From NCBI GenBank assembly GCA_900551205.1, contig URUW01000001.1, positions 1-44,049 on the forward strand: 44,049 nucleotides of DNA. The letters run 5' to 3'. Both the position numbers and the translations under genes were made by a program. The DNA is from an uncultured Collinsella sp. GTDB taxonomy: Bacteria; Actinomycetota; Coriobacteriia; Coriobacteriales; Coriobacteriaceae. Shown here one piece after another: positions 9,779-16,715 of this stretch (its first letter is position 1; the number at the start of each line of letters is the position of its first letter). The notes beneath the pieces are model-generated. The model did not search any database. It was not told the DNA's origin and saw only the letters and a program-made list of their open reading frames with translations.

Positions 9779-11131
9779 TTAGCTCTGAGCTCGCACGCGA
9801 GCGGCGCCGAGTTCGGTCAGATGGTATTTCTGGCCATGCTTGATGACCAAGCCGGCCTGCGCCAAGTCATTGAGCGTGCGTGACCAAGTGGGGGCCGAGT
9901 TTCCAAACGCCCTCGCCAGATCGGTAGCACCGCACGCTTGATTTTGCGCCAGATAGCCCAGCGCGGCGTTGCCGCGATCGCTTACGAACACGTCCGGTTG
10001 TGGCTGCGCATACTGATTTGCTGCATTAGGATACATCATTTGAGCTGCTGGTTGTTGAGAACTCTGCATCGGCGGCATTTGCTGTTGAAAACTTTGAGGC
10101 CACTGTTGGTAAGGCTGCGGAGGCATCTGCTGGGTCCAGGGGTTGTACTGCTGCTGCGGCATCTGCTGGTACGGCTGCTGATATCCCTGCTGGTACTGCT
10201 GCGGGAACTGCTGGCCATACCCCAGTGGCGGCATCTGCTGATATGGATATCCCTGTTGGTACGGCTGATAGCCCATTTGCTGGCCACCCGGCGCCCCCGT
10301 CGCCTGCTGCATTGCTGCTGTATCCTGATCCGCCAGCGGCATGGCCTGTGGCACGTTTGGCGGCATCGACATCGACGCCGCCTGGGGCTCTTGTGTAGGA
10401 AGCATTCCGGGCTGCTGCATCTGTCCCACGCGGGGCTGCATCTGTTGCGTTGCCATGGGCTGCTGCGCAAAAGCTCCCGGCAGGGGATATGTGGGCTGCT
10501 CCGTCTCGGGCCGCACGGCAGCACCGCGCCCGCCGGCGCGTTCGATTTCCTGCACGCGTTTAGGGTCCAGGCTTACCGTAACCACGGTGCCGTTGCCCAT
10601 GTTGTCCTCGATGGACACGGCCCCGCCGGCGTTTTCCAAATACTCCTGCACCATGGGAAACCCTGCTCCGGTTCCACGGATATAGCGTTTCATCTTGCTG
10701 TTTGCGCTGGTAACGCCAAAGTCGAAAGCACGCTCCTTGTCGTCGATGCCGGGTCCTTGGTCAGCAAAGCGGATGGTGTCTCCGCCGTCCAGAATCGAGA
10801 TGATGGGCTCGGCAAAGTGCGCGTGGATAAAGTTTTCGACAATCTCGCGGATGACCATGAGCGAGATATGGCCACCTTGTTCTTTCATGCACTGGTAGAC
10901 GGTGTTGGTCGTCTCTTCCAAATACGTGCGGACATCTTGCGGATCAATGACGATCACACGCGGTGTCGACAGCATATCGTCATAGACGGCGATGCGCGCG
11001 GCGTACATGGCTTTTGGCGCCTGCGTGGTCGTCTGCTCGCCTTCCTTACGCTCTTCGCGCACGCCGGTGATGTGCTCGTTGTCGGGTGCCGGGTCTCCGG
11101 AATCGACCATGGTGTAAAAGTCGTCAGACAT
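9779..11131 (-). CDS. GHKL ATPase with Gln-rich linker and C-terminal winged helix, head of dnaA operon
   Basis: I do not recognise a named family. 450 residues in three parts. Residues about 45-190 form a GHKL ATPase like those of histidine kinases and anti-sigma kinases: N box REIVENFIHAHF (95-106), G1 DQGPGID (124-130), G2 RGTGAGFPM (152-160), but no His-phosphorylation helix. Residues about 209-380 are a low-complexity tract rich in Gln, Pro, Met and Tyr, with about 50 Gln in 170 residues, resembling prion-like disordered regions. Residues about 385-450 look like a winged-helix DNA-binding domain (ATDLARAFG, LAQAGLVIKHGQKYHLT). It lies between origin DNA with DnaA-like boxes and dnaA, 15 bases before dnaA. 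The ATG at 11131 has only a weak ribosome site. A role in origin or dnaA control is inference. Confidence 0.85.
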   Translation of the reverse strand: MSDDFYTMVDSGDPAPDNEHITGVREERKEGEQTTTQAPKAMYAARIAVYDDMLSTPRVIVIDPQDVRTYLEETTNTVYQCMKEQGGHISLMVIREIVENFIHAHFAEPIISILDGGDTIRFADQGPGIDDKERAFDFGVTSANSKMKRYIRGTGAGFPMVQEYLENAGGAVSIEDNMGNGTVVTVSLDPKRVQEIERAGGRGAAVRPETEQPTYPLPGAFAQQPMATQQMQPRVGQMQQPGMLPTQEPQAASMSMPPNVPQAMPLADQDTAAMQQATGAPGGQQMGYQPYQQGYPYQQMPPLGYGQQFPQQYQQGYQQPYQQMPQQQYNPWTQQMPPQPYQQWPQSFQQQMPPMQSSQQPAAQMMYPNAANQYAQPQPDVFVSDRGNAALGYLAQNQACGATDLARAFGNSAPTWSRTLNDLAQAGLVIKHGQKYHLTELGAARVRAQS

Positions 11132-11374
11132 GCCGCTCGCAATCTTTCAAAAGGTTTCGAACAAATAGTAGCTCACCGTGCAATGTTTCTCATCTTTCGA
11201 CAACTTTTCAAAACCTGTTGAAAACTTTGGAAAACGGACGAAAAGTTCTCAACATTGCCAACATGACCTGTTGAAAACTCGATGAAATATCGTGAAAAGT
11301 TGCCATGCACCGCTAAATCGAGCTCGGCTTATGGGGGAACCGTGTGAACTGCGCAACCTTTTACCTTTGATTTC
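11132..11374. other. Replication origin, upstream part with variant DnaA boxes
   Basis: Gap of 345 bases between the divergent ATPase-dnaA and rpmH operons. It holds two identical 12-mers CCTGTTGAAAAC (11214-11225, 11267-11278) spaced 53 bases apart, TTCTCAACA (11246-11254), TTTCGACAA (11195-11203) and TTTTCAAAA (11205-11213). The block 11195-11213 matches 8005-8023 at 17 of 19 positions. Together with 7801-8038 this gives a two-part origin flanking dnaA and its upstream gene. The boxes overlap the region where the dnaA operon promoter must lie, so autoregulation is likely; I could not fix that promoter. Confidence 0.65.
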
Positions 11375-11404
11375 TTGACATTTGAACATTGATTTCCCTA
11401 CAAT
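11375..11404 (+). promoter_or_regulatory. Strong promoter of the rpmH operon
   Basis: TTGACA (11375-11380) and TACAAT (11399-11404) with an 18-base spacer, followed by a leader of roughly 65 bases to the rpmH start. Near-perfect housekeeping sigma match. Confidence 0.8.
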
Positions 11405-11476
11405 CTTCAAGCTCACGTGTCTATATCTGCGTCCGCGCCCCCGCGGACACTCGAAATGCAGCAGGAGGAACTTAAG

Positions 11477-11611
11477 ATGAAGCGTACGTATCAGCCTAAT
11501 AAGCGTAAGCGTGCCAAGACCCATGGCTTCCGTGCCCGTATGGCCACTAAGGGTGGTCGTGCCGTGCTCGCCCGTCGTCGCGCCAAGGGCCGCAAGCGTC
11601 TCACTGTCTAG
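11477..11611 (+). CDS. rpmH: 50S ribosomal protein L34
   Basis: Structural protein of the large ribosomal subunit. 44 residues, [20 protein letters not shown] at the start and a very basic tail, as expected for L34. ATG at 11477 is preceded by AGGAGG at 11463-11468; an in-frame upstream start would add residues with no family counterpart. First gene of the plus-strand operon leaving the origin. Confidence 0.98.
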   Translation: MKRTYQPNKRKRAKTHGFRARMATKGGRAVLARRRAKGRKRLTV

Positions 11612-11631
11612 CAGCGATACACACATCTCGC

Positions 11632-11970
11632 ATGAAGACTATTAAGTCTCGGCAAGATTTCGAGCATGTGTTCAGTCAGGGGCGTCGTTTCAATCACCCT
11701 CTGATTCGAATGACCATATGTGAATCGGTTGGCGAAGGCGACTCCGGAAGGGTCGCCTTCGTTGGTGCTAAACGGCTCGGTTGTGCTGTCGTGCGCAACC
11801 GTTCTAAGCGTGTGATGCGCGAGGCCGCCCGCAGCTGTGGATTTCCCGTTGCGGGTTATGACATCATCTTGTTCGCAACTCCCAAGACGAGGGTTTCTTC
11901 GCCTCAGGAGATGGACAATGCATTGCGTTCGCTTATGAAACGCGCCGGCGTTGCCGGGGAGGAGCGATGA
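11632..11970 (+). CDS. rnpA: Ribonuclease P protein component
   Basis: Protein subunit of RNase P, which trims the 5' leader from tRNA precursors. 112 residues, typical length. Shows the RNR motif region VVRNRSKRVMRE, preceded by VGAKRLGCA. Lies 20 bases after rpmH and overlaps yidD by 4 bases (ATGA). There is no clear Shine-Dalgarno before the ATG, suggesting coupling to rpmH. Confidence 0.97.
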   Translation: MKTIKSRQDFEHVFSQGRRFNHPLIRMTICESVGEGDSGRVAFVGAKRLGCAVVRNRSKRVMREAARSCGFPVAGYDIILFATPKTRVSSPQEMDNALRSLMKRAGVAGEER

Positions 11971-12191
11971 GCAATCACGTTTTGCGACGTGTTGCCATCG
12001 CTCCTATTCGCATATATCAACAGGTTATTTCGCCCTTATTACCTGACGCCTGCATTTATTACCCAACGTGCTCACAATATGCCGTTCAGGCGATTGAGAA
12101 GTACGGTGTTTTGAGAGGCTGCTGGCTTGCCGTGAGGCGCATCGCTCGCTGCAATCCCCTGCACGTCGGCGGTTATGACCCTGTGCCCTAG
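11967..12191 (+). CDS. yidD: Membrane protein insertion efficiency factor YidD
   Basis: Small membrane-associated protein that assists YidC-dependent insertion of inner-membrane proteins. 74 residues with the family hallmarks YPTCSQYA and an end-region Cys-Asn-Pro followed by GGYDPVP. Starts within the last codons of rnpA and precedes yidC by 29 bases, the conserved rpmH-rnpA-yidD-yidC arrangement. Confidence 0.95.
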   Translation: MSNHVLRRVAIAPIRIYQQVISPLLPDACIYYPTCSQYAVQAIEKYGVLRGCWLAVRRIARCNPLHVGGYDPVP

Positions 12192-12220
12192 CGGGCACTC
12201 GCTATCGGAGGAAAACTTAC

Positions 12221-12991
12221 ATGTGGGATTGGATCGTTAACATCCTTTTTGAGCTGCTCAAGCTCATCCAGACCTTTGCGGTCGACTGGGGCCTGTCCAT
12301 CATCATCCTGGTGGTCATCATCCGTCTGCTGCTGACGCCGCTCATGCTCAAGTCGACCAAGTCGACGGCCCGTATGCAGGTGCTGCAGCCCAAGATGCTC
12401 GAGATCCAGGAGCGCTACGCCGACGATCCCCAGCGTCAGGCCGAGGAGATGCAGAAGTTCTACAGCGAGAACAAGTTCAACCCCATGGCTGGTTGCCTGC
12501 CGCTGTTGATCCAGATGCCTGTCCTGTTCGCCCTATTTACGCTGCTGCGTAACCTGCCGAACTACTTTAGCGACGGCACGTTCTCGTTCTTCAACATCCT
12601 GCCCGACCTGACCACCACGCCGAGCGCTTCCTTTGCCGATGGCTTTATGGTTGCGCTGCCTGCGCTGGTTTGCCTGATTCTGTTTGCTGTCTTGACCCTG
12701 ATTCCGCAGCTCTATATGTCGCGCAACCAGACCGGTCAGCAGGCCCAGAGCATGCGCATGATGGCCGTCGTCATGACCGTCATGATGCTTTGGATGGGCT
12801 GGAGCCTGCCCGTCGGCGTTCTGCTGTACTACGATGTGTCTTCTGCCTGGCAGGTTGTCCAGCAGATCTTCGTGACGCAGAAGGTTATCGACAAGGCGAA
12901 GGCCGATGAGGAGGAGCGCCTCAAGAACGCTCCGCTGCAGGTCGAGGTTACCCGTCGCGAGAAGAAACCGCGTCCGCACAAGAAGAAGTAG
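12221..12991 (+). CDS. yidC: Membrane protein insertase YidC/Oxa1
   Basis: Inserts proteins into the cytoplasmic membrane alone or with SecYEG. 256 residues with about five membrane segments. The conserved membrane Arg is R35 in VVIIRLLLTPL, and the cytoplasmic loop is rich in charge (PKMLEIQERYADDPQRQ). The N-terminus lacks the lipoprotein signal found in Bacillus SpoIIIJ, and the C-terminus is a Lys/Arg tail that may contact ribosomes. GGAGG lies 9 bases before the ATG. It precedes jag, its usual partner. Confidence 0.97.
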   Translation: MWDWIVNILFELLKLIQTFAVDWGLSIIILVVIIRLLLTPLMLKSTKSTARMQVLQPKMLEIQERYADDPQRQAEEMQKFYSENKFNPMAGCLPLLIQMPVLFALFTLLRNLPNYFSDGTFSFFNILPDLTTTPSASFADGFMVALPALVCLILFAVLTLIPQLYMSRNQTGQQAQSMRMMAVVMTVMMLWMGWSLPVGVLLYYDVSSAWQVVQQIFVTQKVIDKAKADEEERLKNAPLQVEVTRREKKPRPHKKK

Positions 12992-13036
12992 TCGGGATAT
13001 CAATCTTATTTAGGTACCTAATTTTTGGAGTACGTT

Positions 13037-13606
13037 ATGTCTGAACAGATCATCGAGGATATGCTTGAGGAGGTTGCCCCGCAGATTGCGGGCGATTATC
13101 CCGAGATTGCACAGCGCTACAAGGCCGGTGAAGAGCTGACCGATGAGGAGCTCGACACCATTGCCGATGTTGCGATTTCCATTCTGCGTTCCATCCTTTC
13201 GCACTTCGATGCCGCCAACTCTCCTATTGATGAGTACGAGGGCGACGAGGGCGAGCTGATTTTGGATGTTACGGCTCCTGATCTTGCTGTTCTCATTGGC
13301 CGTCATGGTCGTACTCTTGATGCCCTTCAGGTTATGTTCTCTTTGCTGGTGAGCCGCAAGCTTGGTTTTAGGTATCCGGTTGTGGTTGACGTTGAGGGCT
13401 ACAAGAGCCGTCGTCAGGACAAGGTTGCCTCTATGGCTCAGTCTGCCGCCGAGCGTGCCATCCGTACTCATAAAAGTGTTTCGCTTCCACCTATGAATGC
13501 CTATGAGCGCCGACTGGTTCACATTGCGCTTCGTGGCAATGATGCCGTCGATACCCATTCTGAGGGTTCTGACCCTGATCGCCATGTGGTGATTGTTGCT
13601 CGATAA
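13037..13606 (+). CDS. jag: KH/R3H RNA-binding protein Jag (KhpB)
   Basis: Cytoplasmic RNA-binding protein usually encoded after yidC. 189 residues from the ATG at 13037, which has GGAG 6-7 bases upstream. The KH domain has the GRHG turn in LAVLIGRHGRTLDALQ near residues 87-102. The R3H domain (MNAYERRLVHIALRG) is C-terminal. Instead of the basic Jag-N domain, the first 60 residues are strongly acidic helices (EDMLEEVAPQI, LTDEELDTIAD). A terminator follows immediately, closing the rpmH operon. Confidence 0.93.
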   Translation: MSEQIIEDMLEEVAPQIAGDYPEIAQRYKAGEELTDEELDTIADVAISILRSILSHFDAANSPIDEYEGDEGELILDVTAPDLAVLIGRHGRTLDALQVMFSLLVSRKLGFRYPVVVDVEGYKSRRQDKVASMAQSAAERAIRTHKSVSLPPMNAYERRLVHIALRGNDAVDTHSEGSDPDRHVVIVAR

Positions 13607-13624
13607 TCTACTCGAGCATATGCT

Positions 13625-13656
13625 AAGGGGGCGTGGTTTCCACGTCCCCTTTTTTT
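13625..13656 (+). terminator. Terminator after jag
   Basis: AAGGGGGCGTGG-TTT-CCACGTCCCCTT: a 12-bp stem with one G-T pair, ending in a run of T to 13656. Ends the rpmH-jag operon before rsmG. Confidence 0.9.
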
Positions 13657-13702
13657 GTCAAAAGTTCTTGATACACTGATTTTTGTCAGAAAGGAGCTTC
13701 TG

Positions 13703-14440
13703 TTGTTTGTACTCACCGATCAGCAGGCTGACGAGATGCTAAGTCGTCTAACTTCCTATTGCAAAGAGTATTCCGTGAGAATAACTGATACTGAGCTAAG
13801 GAAGTGTATCCAGCATTTGGATTTGGTTCTTGAAACTAATAAGACAACCAATCTCACTCGTATTCTTAACGTAGAAGATGCTGCTGTACTTCATATCCTC
13901 GACTCACTTGTTTTGCTCCCTTATATCAATAGGGCTCCTGAGGGTGCTTTGCTCGATATGGGAACAGGTGCGGGCTTCCCTGGTATTCCATTAACGATAA
14001 CCACGCATCGAAAAGCTACTTATATTGACTCTGTTGGCAAGAAGGTCGATGCTGTCAATTCGTTTGCTCATGCTCTGGGATTGAAATATGGTCATGCAGT
14101 CCATGATCGCCTTGAAGAATATGCTCGAAGCCATAAGAAACAGTTCTCTGTCGTAACCGCTCGTGCACTCGCCCCTCTGCCGATTCTTGTAGAGTATGCG
14201 GCTCCGTACCTCAAAGATGGAGGGCTATTTGTTATCACGAAGGGCAATCCATCAGATGAGGAGCTTGCTTCTGGCATGTCAGCAGCTAAGATCTGCGGCT
14301 TCACTCTGCTTCTGAATGATGCAATCGATTTGCCTGAGGGCTTGGGCCACAGGGAGTTCATTGTTCTTAAGAAGAGTCATCCAGCTTCCGTTTCATTGCC
14401 TCGTGCAAATGGCATGGCAAAGAAGAATCCGCTTGCCTAG
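13703..14440 (+). CDS. rsmG: 16S rRNA (guanine527-N7)-methyltransferase RsmG
   Basis: Methylates G527 of 16S rRNA with S-adenosylmethionine. 245 residues from a TTG start at 13703, chosen because AAGGAG lies 7-8 bases upstream; earlier in-frame starts run into the terminator. The SAM-binding loop is LLDMGTGAGFPGIPL, and the substrate region includes VTARALAPL. The gene has visibly more A/T at third codon positions than yidC or gyrB. It stops just before three parS sites, the usual rsmG-parA-parB order. Confidence 0.95.
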   Translation: MFVLTDQQADEMLSRLTSYCKEYSVRITDTELRKCIQHLDLVLETNKTTNLTRILNVEDAAVLHILDSLVLLPYINRAPEGALLDMGTGAGFPGIPLTITTHRKATYIDSVGKKVDAVNSFAHALGLKYGHAVHDRLEEYARSHKKQFSVVTARALAPLPILVEYAAPYLKDGGLFVITKGNPSDEELASGMSAAKICGFTLLLNDAIDLPEGLGHREFIVLKKSHPASVSLPRANGMAKKNPLA

Positions 14441-14441
14441 A

Positions 14442-14457
14442 TGTTTCACGTGAAACA
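14442..14457. promoter_or_regulatory. parS centromere site 1
   Basis: Perfect 16-bp palindrome TGTTTCACGTGAAACA, the bacterial chromosomal parS consensus bound by ParB. It begins 2 bases after the rsmG stop. Confidence 0.97.
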
Positions 14458-14480
14458 TAATGGATACTAACAACTTGCGG

Positions 14481-14496
14481 TGTTTCACGTGAAACA
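14481..14496. promoter_or_regulatory. parS centromere site 2
   Basis: Identical TGTTTCACGTGAAACA, 39 bases after site 1, between rsmG and parA. Confidence 0.97.
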
Positions 14497-14519
14497 TGGC
14501 GGTTGATTTCGAATCGGAA

Positions 14520-14535
14520 TGTTTCACGTGAAACA
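14520..14535. promoter_or_regulatory. parS centromere site 3
   Basis: Identical TGTTTCACGTGAAACA, also 39 bases after site 2, about 40 bases before the parA start. Even spacing puts successive sites about 3.7 helical turns apart. ParB bound here could also repress parA. Confidence 0.97.
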
Positions 14536-14574
14536 TCCTCCGTTTGACAGCTTTAATACACACCAGGAGGGACC

Positions 14575-15375
14575 GTGGGATTTCGCGACGCTAAGCGTTC
14601 GAAGAGCGCAAAAGACACGCGTATTATTGCAATCATCAATCAAAAAGGCGGCGTCGGTAAGTCAACGACGGCTGTAAACCTTGCAGCAGCACTGGGTGAA
14701 CAGGGACGCAAGACACTGATTGTCGATTTTGATCCGCAGGGAAACAGCACCAGTGGATTTGGAATTGAAAAAGAAGACCTTAATCAGTGCATCTATGATG
14801 CATTACTGAATGACGTGCCGGCAGAATCGCTTGTTCTTGATACAAATTGCAAAAAGGTATTCGTTATTCCGGCGACAATTCAACTTGCAGGCGCCGAAAT
14901 TGAGCTCGTAAGCGCAATTGCTCGTGAAACCCGCCTCAAAGATTTGCTTGAGCCCATTCAAGACGAGTTCGATTTTATTTTCATTGACTGTCCTCCTTCG
15001 CTCGGCCTGCTCACCATCAACGCTTTGACCGCAGCAGACAGCGTTTTGATTCCGATTCAGTGCGAGTATTACGCACTCGAGGGCGTTACGAAGCTGCTTG
15101 AGTCAATGAAGATGGTTAAATCGCGCCTGAACAAGGGCTTAGACACTTACGGCGTGCTTATGACGATGTTTGACTCACGTACTTCTCTGTCGAATCAGGT
15201 TGTTGAGGAGGTTCAATCGTACTTTGGTGATAAGGCATTTAAGACGCTGATCCCTCGTACGGTTAAAATCTCCGAAGCTCCGTCTTTTGGAGAACCGGTA
15301 ATTACCTATGCACCTCAAAATAAGGGAGCAAAAGCGTATATGAACCTTGCAAAAGAGGTGATCAAGCGTGCCTAG
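14575..15375 (+). CDS. parA: Chromosome partitioning ATPase ParA (Soj)
   Basis: Deviant-Walker ATPase that moves ParB-parS complexes over the nucleoid and, in Bacillus, also regulates DnaA. 266 residues. The deviant Walker A is QKGGVGKSTT near residues 25-34; DFDPQGN and FIDCPPSLG follow. GTG at 14575 is preceded by AGGAGG. A short charged stretch (residues 2-15) precedes the ATPase fold. The 3' end overlaps parB by 8 bases. Confidence 0.97.
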   Translation: MGFRDAKRSKSAKDTRIIAIINQKGGVGKSTTAVNLAAALGEQGRKTLIVDFDPQGNSTSGFGIEKEDLNQCIYDALLNDVPAESLVLDTNCKKVFVIPATIQLAGAEIELVSAIARETRLKDLLEPIQDEFDFIFIDCPPSLGLLTINALTAADSVLIPIQCEYYALEGVTKLLESMKMVKSRLNKGLDTYGVLMTMFDSRTSLSNQVVEEVQSYFGDKAFKTLIPRTVKISEAPSFGEPVITYAPQNKGAKAYMNLAKEVIKRA

Positions 15376-16273
15376 TGTAAAGAAACGTGGAGGTTTGGGA
15401 CGTGGACTCAATGCTTTGGTCTCGGAGGCCGAGTATGAGACCGGTGGTTCGGCTGCATCGGCTTCAAATGCCGCATCTGAAACTAAACTGCCTATTGAGG
15501 ATATCGTTCCCAACCCTAATCAGCCGCGCATTCACTTTAACGAAACTGAACTTCGAGAGTTGAGTGAGTCGATTCAAGAACATGGCGTTTTGCAGCCTCT
15601 GTTGGTTCGCAAGCATGGAAACGGCTATGAGATCATTGCTGGTGAGCGCCGTTACCAGGCGTCAAAGCTTGCTGGTCTTGAGGAACTGCCTGTCATCATT
15701 AAGGAAGTTAATGATGAGGAGATGCTCGCTCTTGCTCTTATCGAGAATCTTCAGCGTTCTGATTTGAATCCCGTCGAAGAGGCGAAGGGTTATCGTCAGC
15801 TCATTGATGCCAGCGGTATGACACAAGAGGCGTTATCAAAGGCTGTCAGTAAGTCTCGTTCTGCAATTACAAATTCACTTCGTTTGCTAGATCTTCCCGA
15901 AGTCGTACAGCAGATGATTTTCGAGGGCAAGCTTACTGCGGGCCATGCCAGAGCGATTCTTGCAGTTCCCTATGAGGATGCAAGGATTCGACTTGCTGAG
16001 AAGGTTGTTGCAGAAGGTCTTTCCGTTAGAGCGACAGAAAATCTTGCTCCGTTGTTTTCTGCCGGAGAGACGCCAAGGACTCCGAGGCCAGCAACACCTC
16101 AGTCATTCAAAACGGCCGCTCGAGTCCTTCGTCAAGTTTTCAACACGAATGTTCGTGTGAAGAGCTCGCGTGGTAAGAACAAAATTGAAATCGAGTTCAA
16201 AGACGAAGAAGAGCTCTCCCGTATCCTTGGCGAAATGATTCAATTTGGGCAGGAGGATCAGGATGAAGAGTAA
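15368..16273 (+). CDS. parB: Chromosome partitioning protein ParB (Spo0J)
   Basis: CTP-dependent DNA clamp that loads at parS and spreads. 301 residues. The CTPase domain has GERRYQASKLAGL and ENLQRSDLNPVEEA; the helix-turn-helix is LSKAVSKSRSAITNSLRLL; the C-terminal dimerisation domain ends in an acidic tail. The short N-terminal GRGLNALV-type motif that contacts ParA is present near residue 10. GTG at 15368 lies inside the end of parA. The targets are the three sites just upstream. Confidence 0.97.
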   Translation: MPSVKKRGGLGRGLNALVSEAEYETGGSAASASNAASETKLPIEDIVPNPNQPRIHFNETELRELSESIQEHGVLQPLLVRKHGNGYEIIAGERRYQASKLAGLEELPVIIKEVNDEEMLALALIENLQRSDLNPVEEAKGYRQLIDASGMTQEALSKAVSKSRSAITNSLRLLDLPEVVQQMIFEGKLTAGHARAILAVPYEDARIRLAEKVVAEGLSVRATENLAPLFSAGETPRTPRPATPQSFKTAARVLRQVFNTNVRVKSSRGKNKIEIEFKDEEELSRILGEMIQFGQEDQDEE

Positions 16274-16517
16274 GGTTCTCGCGGCCATTGCATTGGCAAC
16301 CACCGTCGCCGCTGGTGCTTTTGCTGGTTATAAGATTGCGACAGATGAAGAACTGCGCGGTCGACTGCTGCGCGGCGCTCAGGATATCGTCGATACATCT
16401 AAGAAGAAAATGGATGTCATGACCGAAGATGTCGCTATGCGTACTGCTCAGGTGACTAAGAATCCCAAGATTAACCAAGACTGGGTTAACCATCAGTGGG
16501 AAAATGTTGGCTATTAG
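16263..16517 (+). CDS. Small membrane protein, YtxH-like
   Basis: 84 residues starting with ATG at 16263, which has GGAGG 7 bases upstream inside parB; the reading overlaps parB by 11 bases. One N-terminal membrane segment (VLAAIALATTVAAGAFAGYK, residues 5-24) is followed by a charged helix (LRGRLLRGAQDIVDTSKKKM) like the YtxH group. The C-terminal 25 residues are less regular and end in QWENVGY. Function unknown. Coupling to parB suggests co-expression with the partition genes, not necessarily a partition role. Confidence 0.75.
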   Translation: MKSKVLAAIALATTVAAGAFAGYKIATDEELRGRLLRGAQDIVDTSKKKMDVMTEDVAMRTAQVTKNPKINQDWVNHQWENVGY

Positions 16518-16544
16518 GTACCTAACAATTACTTACCTGTTTTG

Positions 16545-16587
16545 AAGGGGTCCTTGTCTGATTCATGAGACAAGGACCCCTTATTTT
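16545..16587 (+). terminator. Terminator after the parAB operon
   Basis: A 15-bp perfect stem, AAGGGGTCCTTGTCT / AGACAAGGACCCCTT (16545-16559 and 16568-16582), followed by ATTTT. Ends parA-parB and the small membrane gene. Confidence 0.9.
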
Positions 16588-16631
16588 GCCCATAAAACTA
16601 ACCTTATGTAAATCAAATTCAATAGTATGAA

Positions 16632-16676
16632 TATAAATGAAACAGTCCTGGTTGCATTATTTGCAACCAGGACTGT
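16632..16676 (-). terminator. Terminator after rlmN
   Basis: A 15-bp perfect stem, ACAGTCCTGGTTGCA / TGCAACCAGGACTGT (16642-16656 and 16662-16676), with TTTCATTTAT following on the minus strand. Faces the parAB terminator across about 55 bases. Confidence 0.8.
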
Positions 16677-16680
16677 CGGA

Positions 16681-16696
16681 TGTTTCACATGAAACG
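16681..16696. promoter_or_regulatory. Degenerate parS-like site after rlmN
   Basis: TGTTTCACATGAAACG differs from the three parS sites only at one central base (G to A) and the last base. It sits between rlmN and its terminator, 2.1 kb from the main cluster. It could be a weak extra ParB site or a relic. Confidence 0.5.
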
Positions 16697-16715
16697 TTAT
16701 GGGGTACAGACTCCC

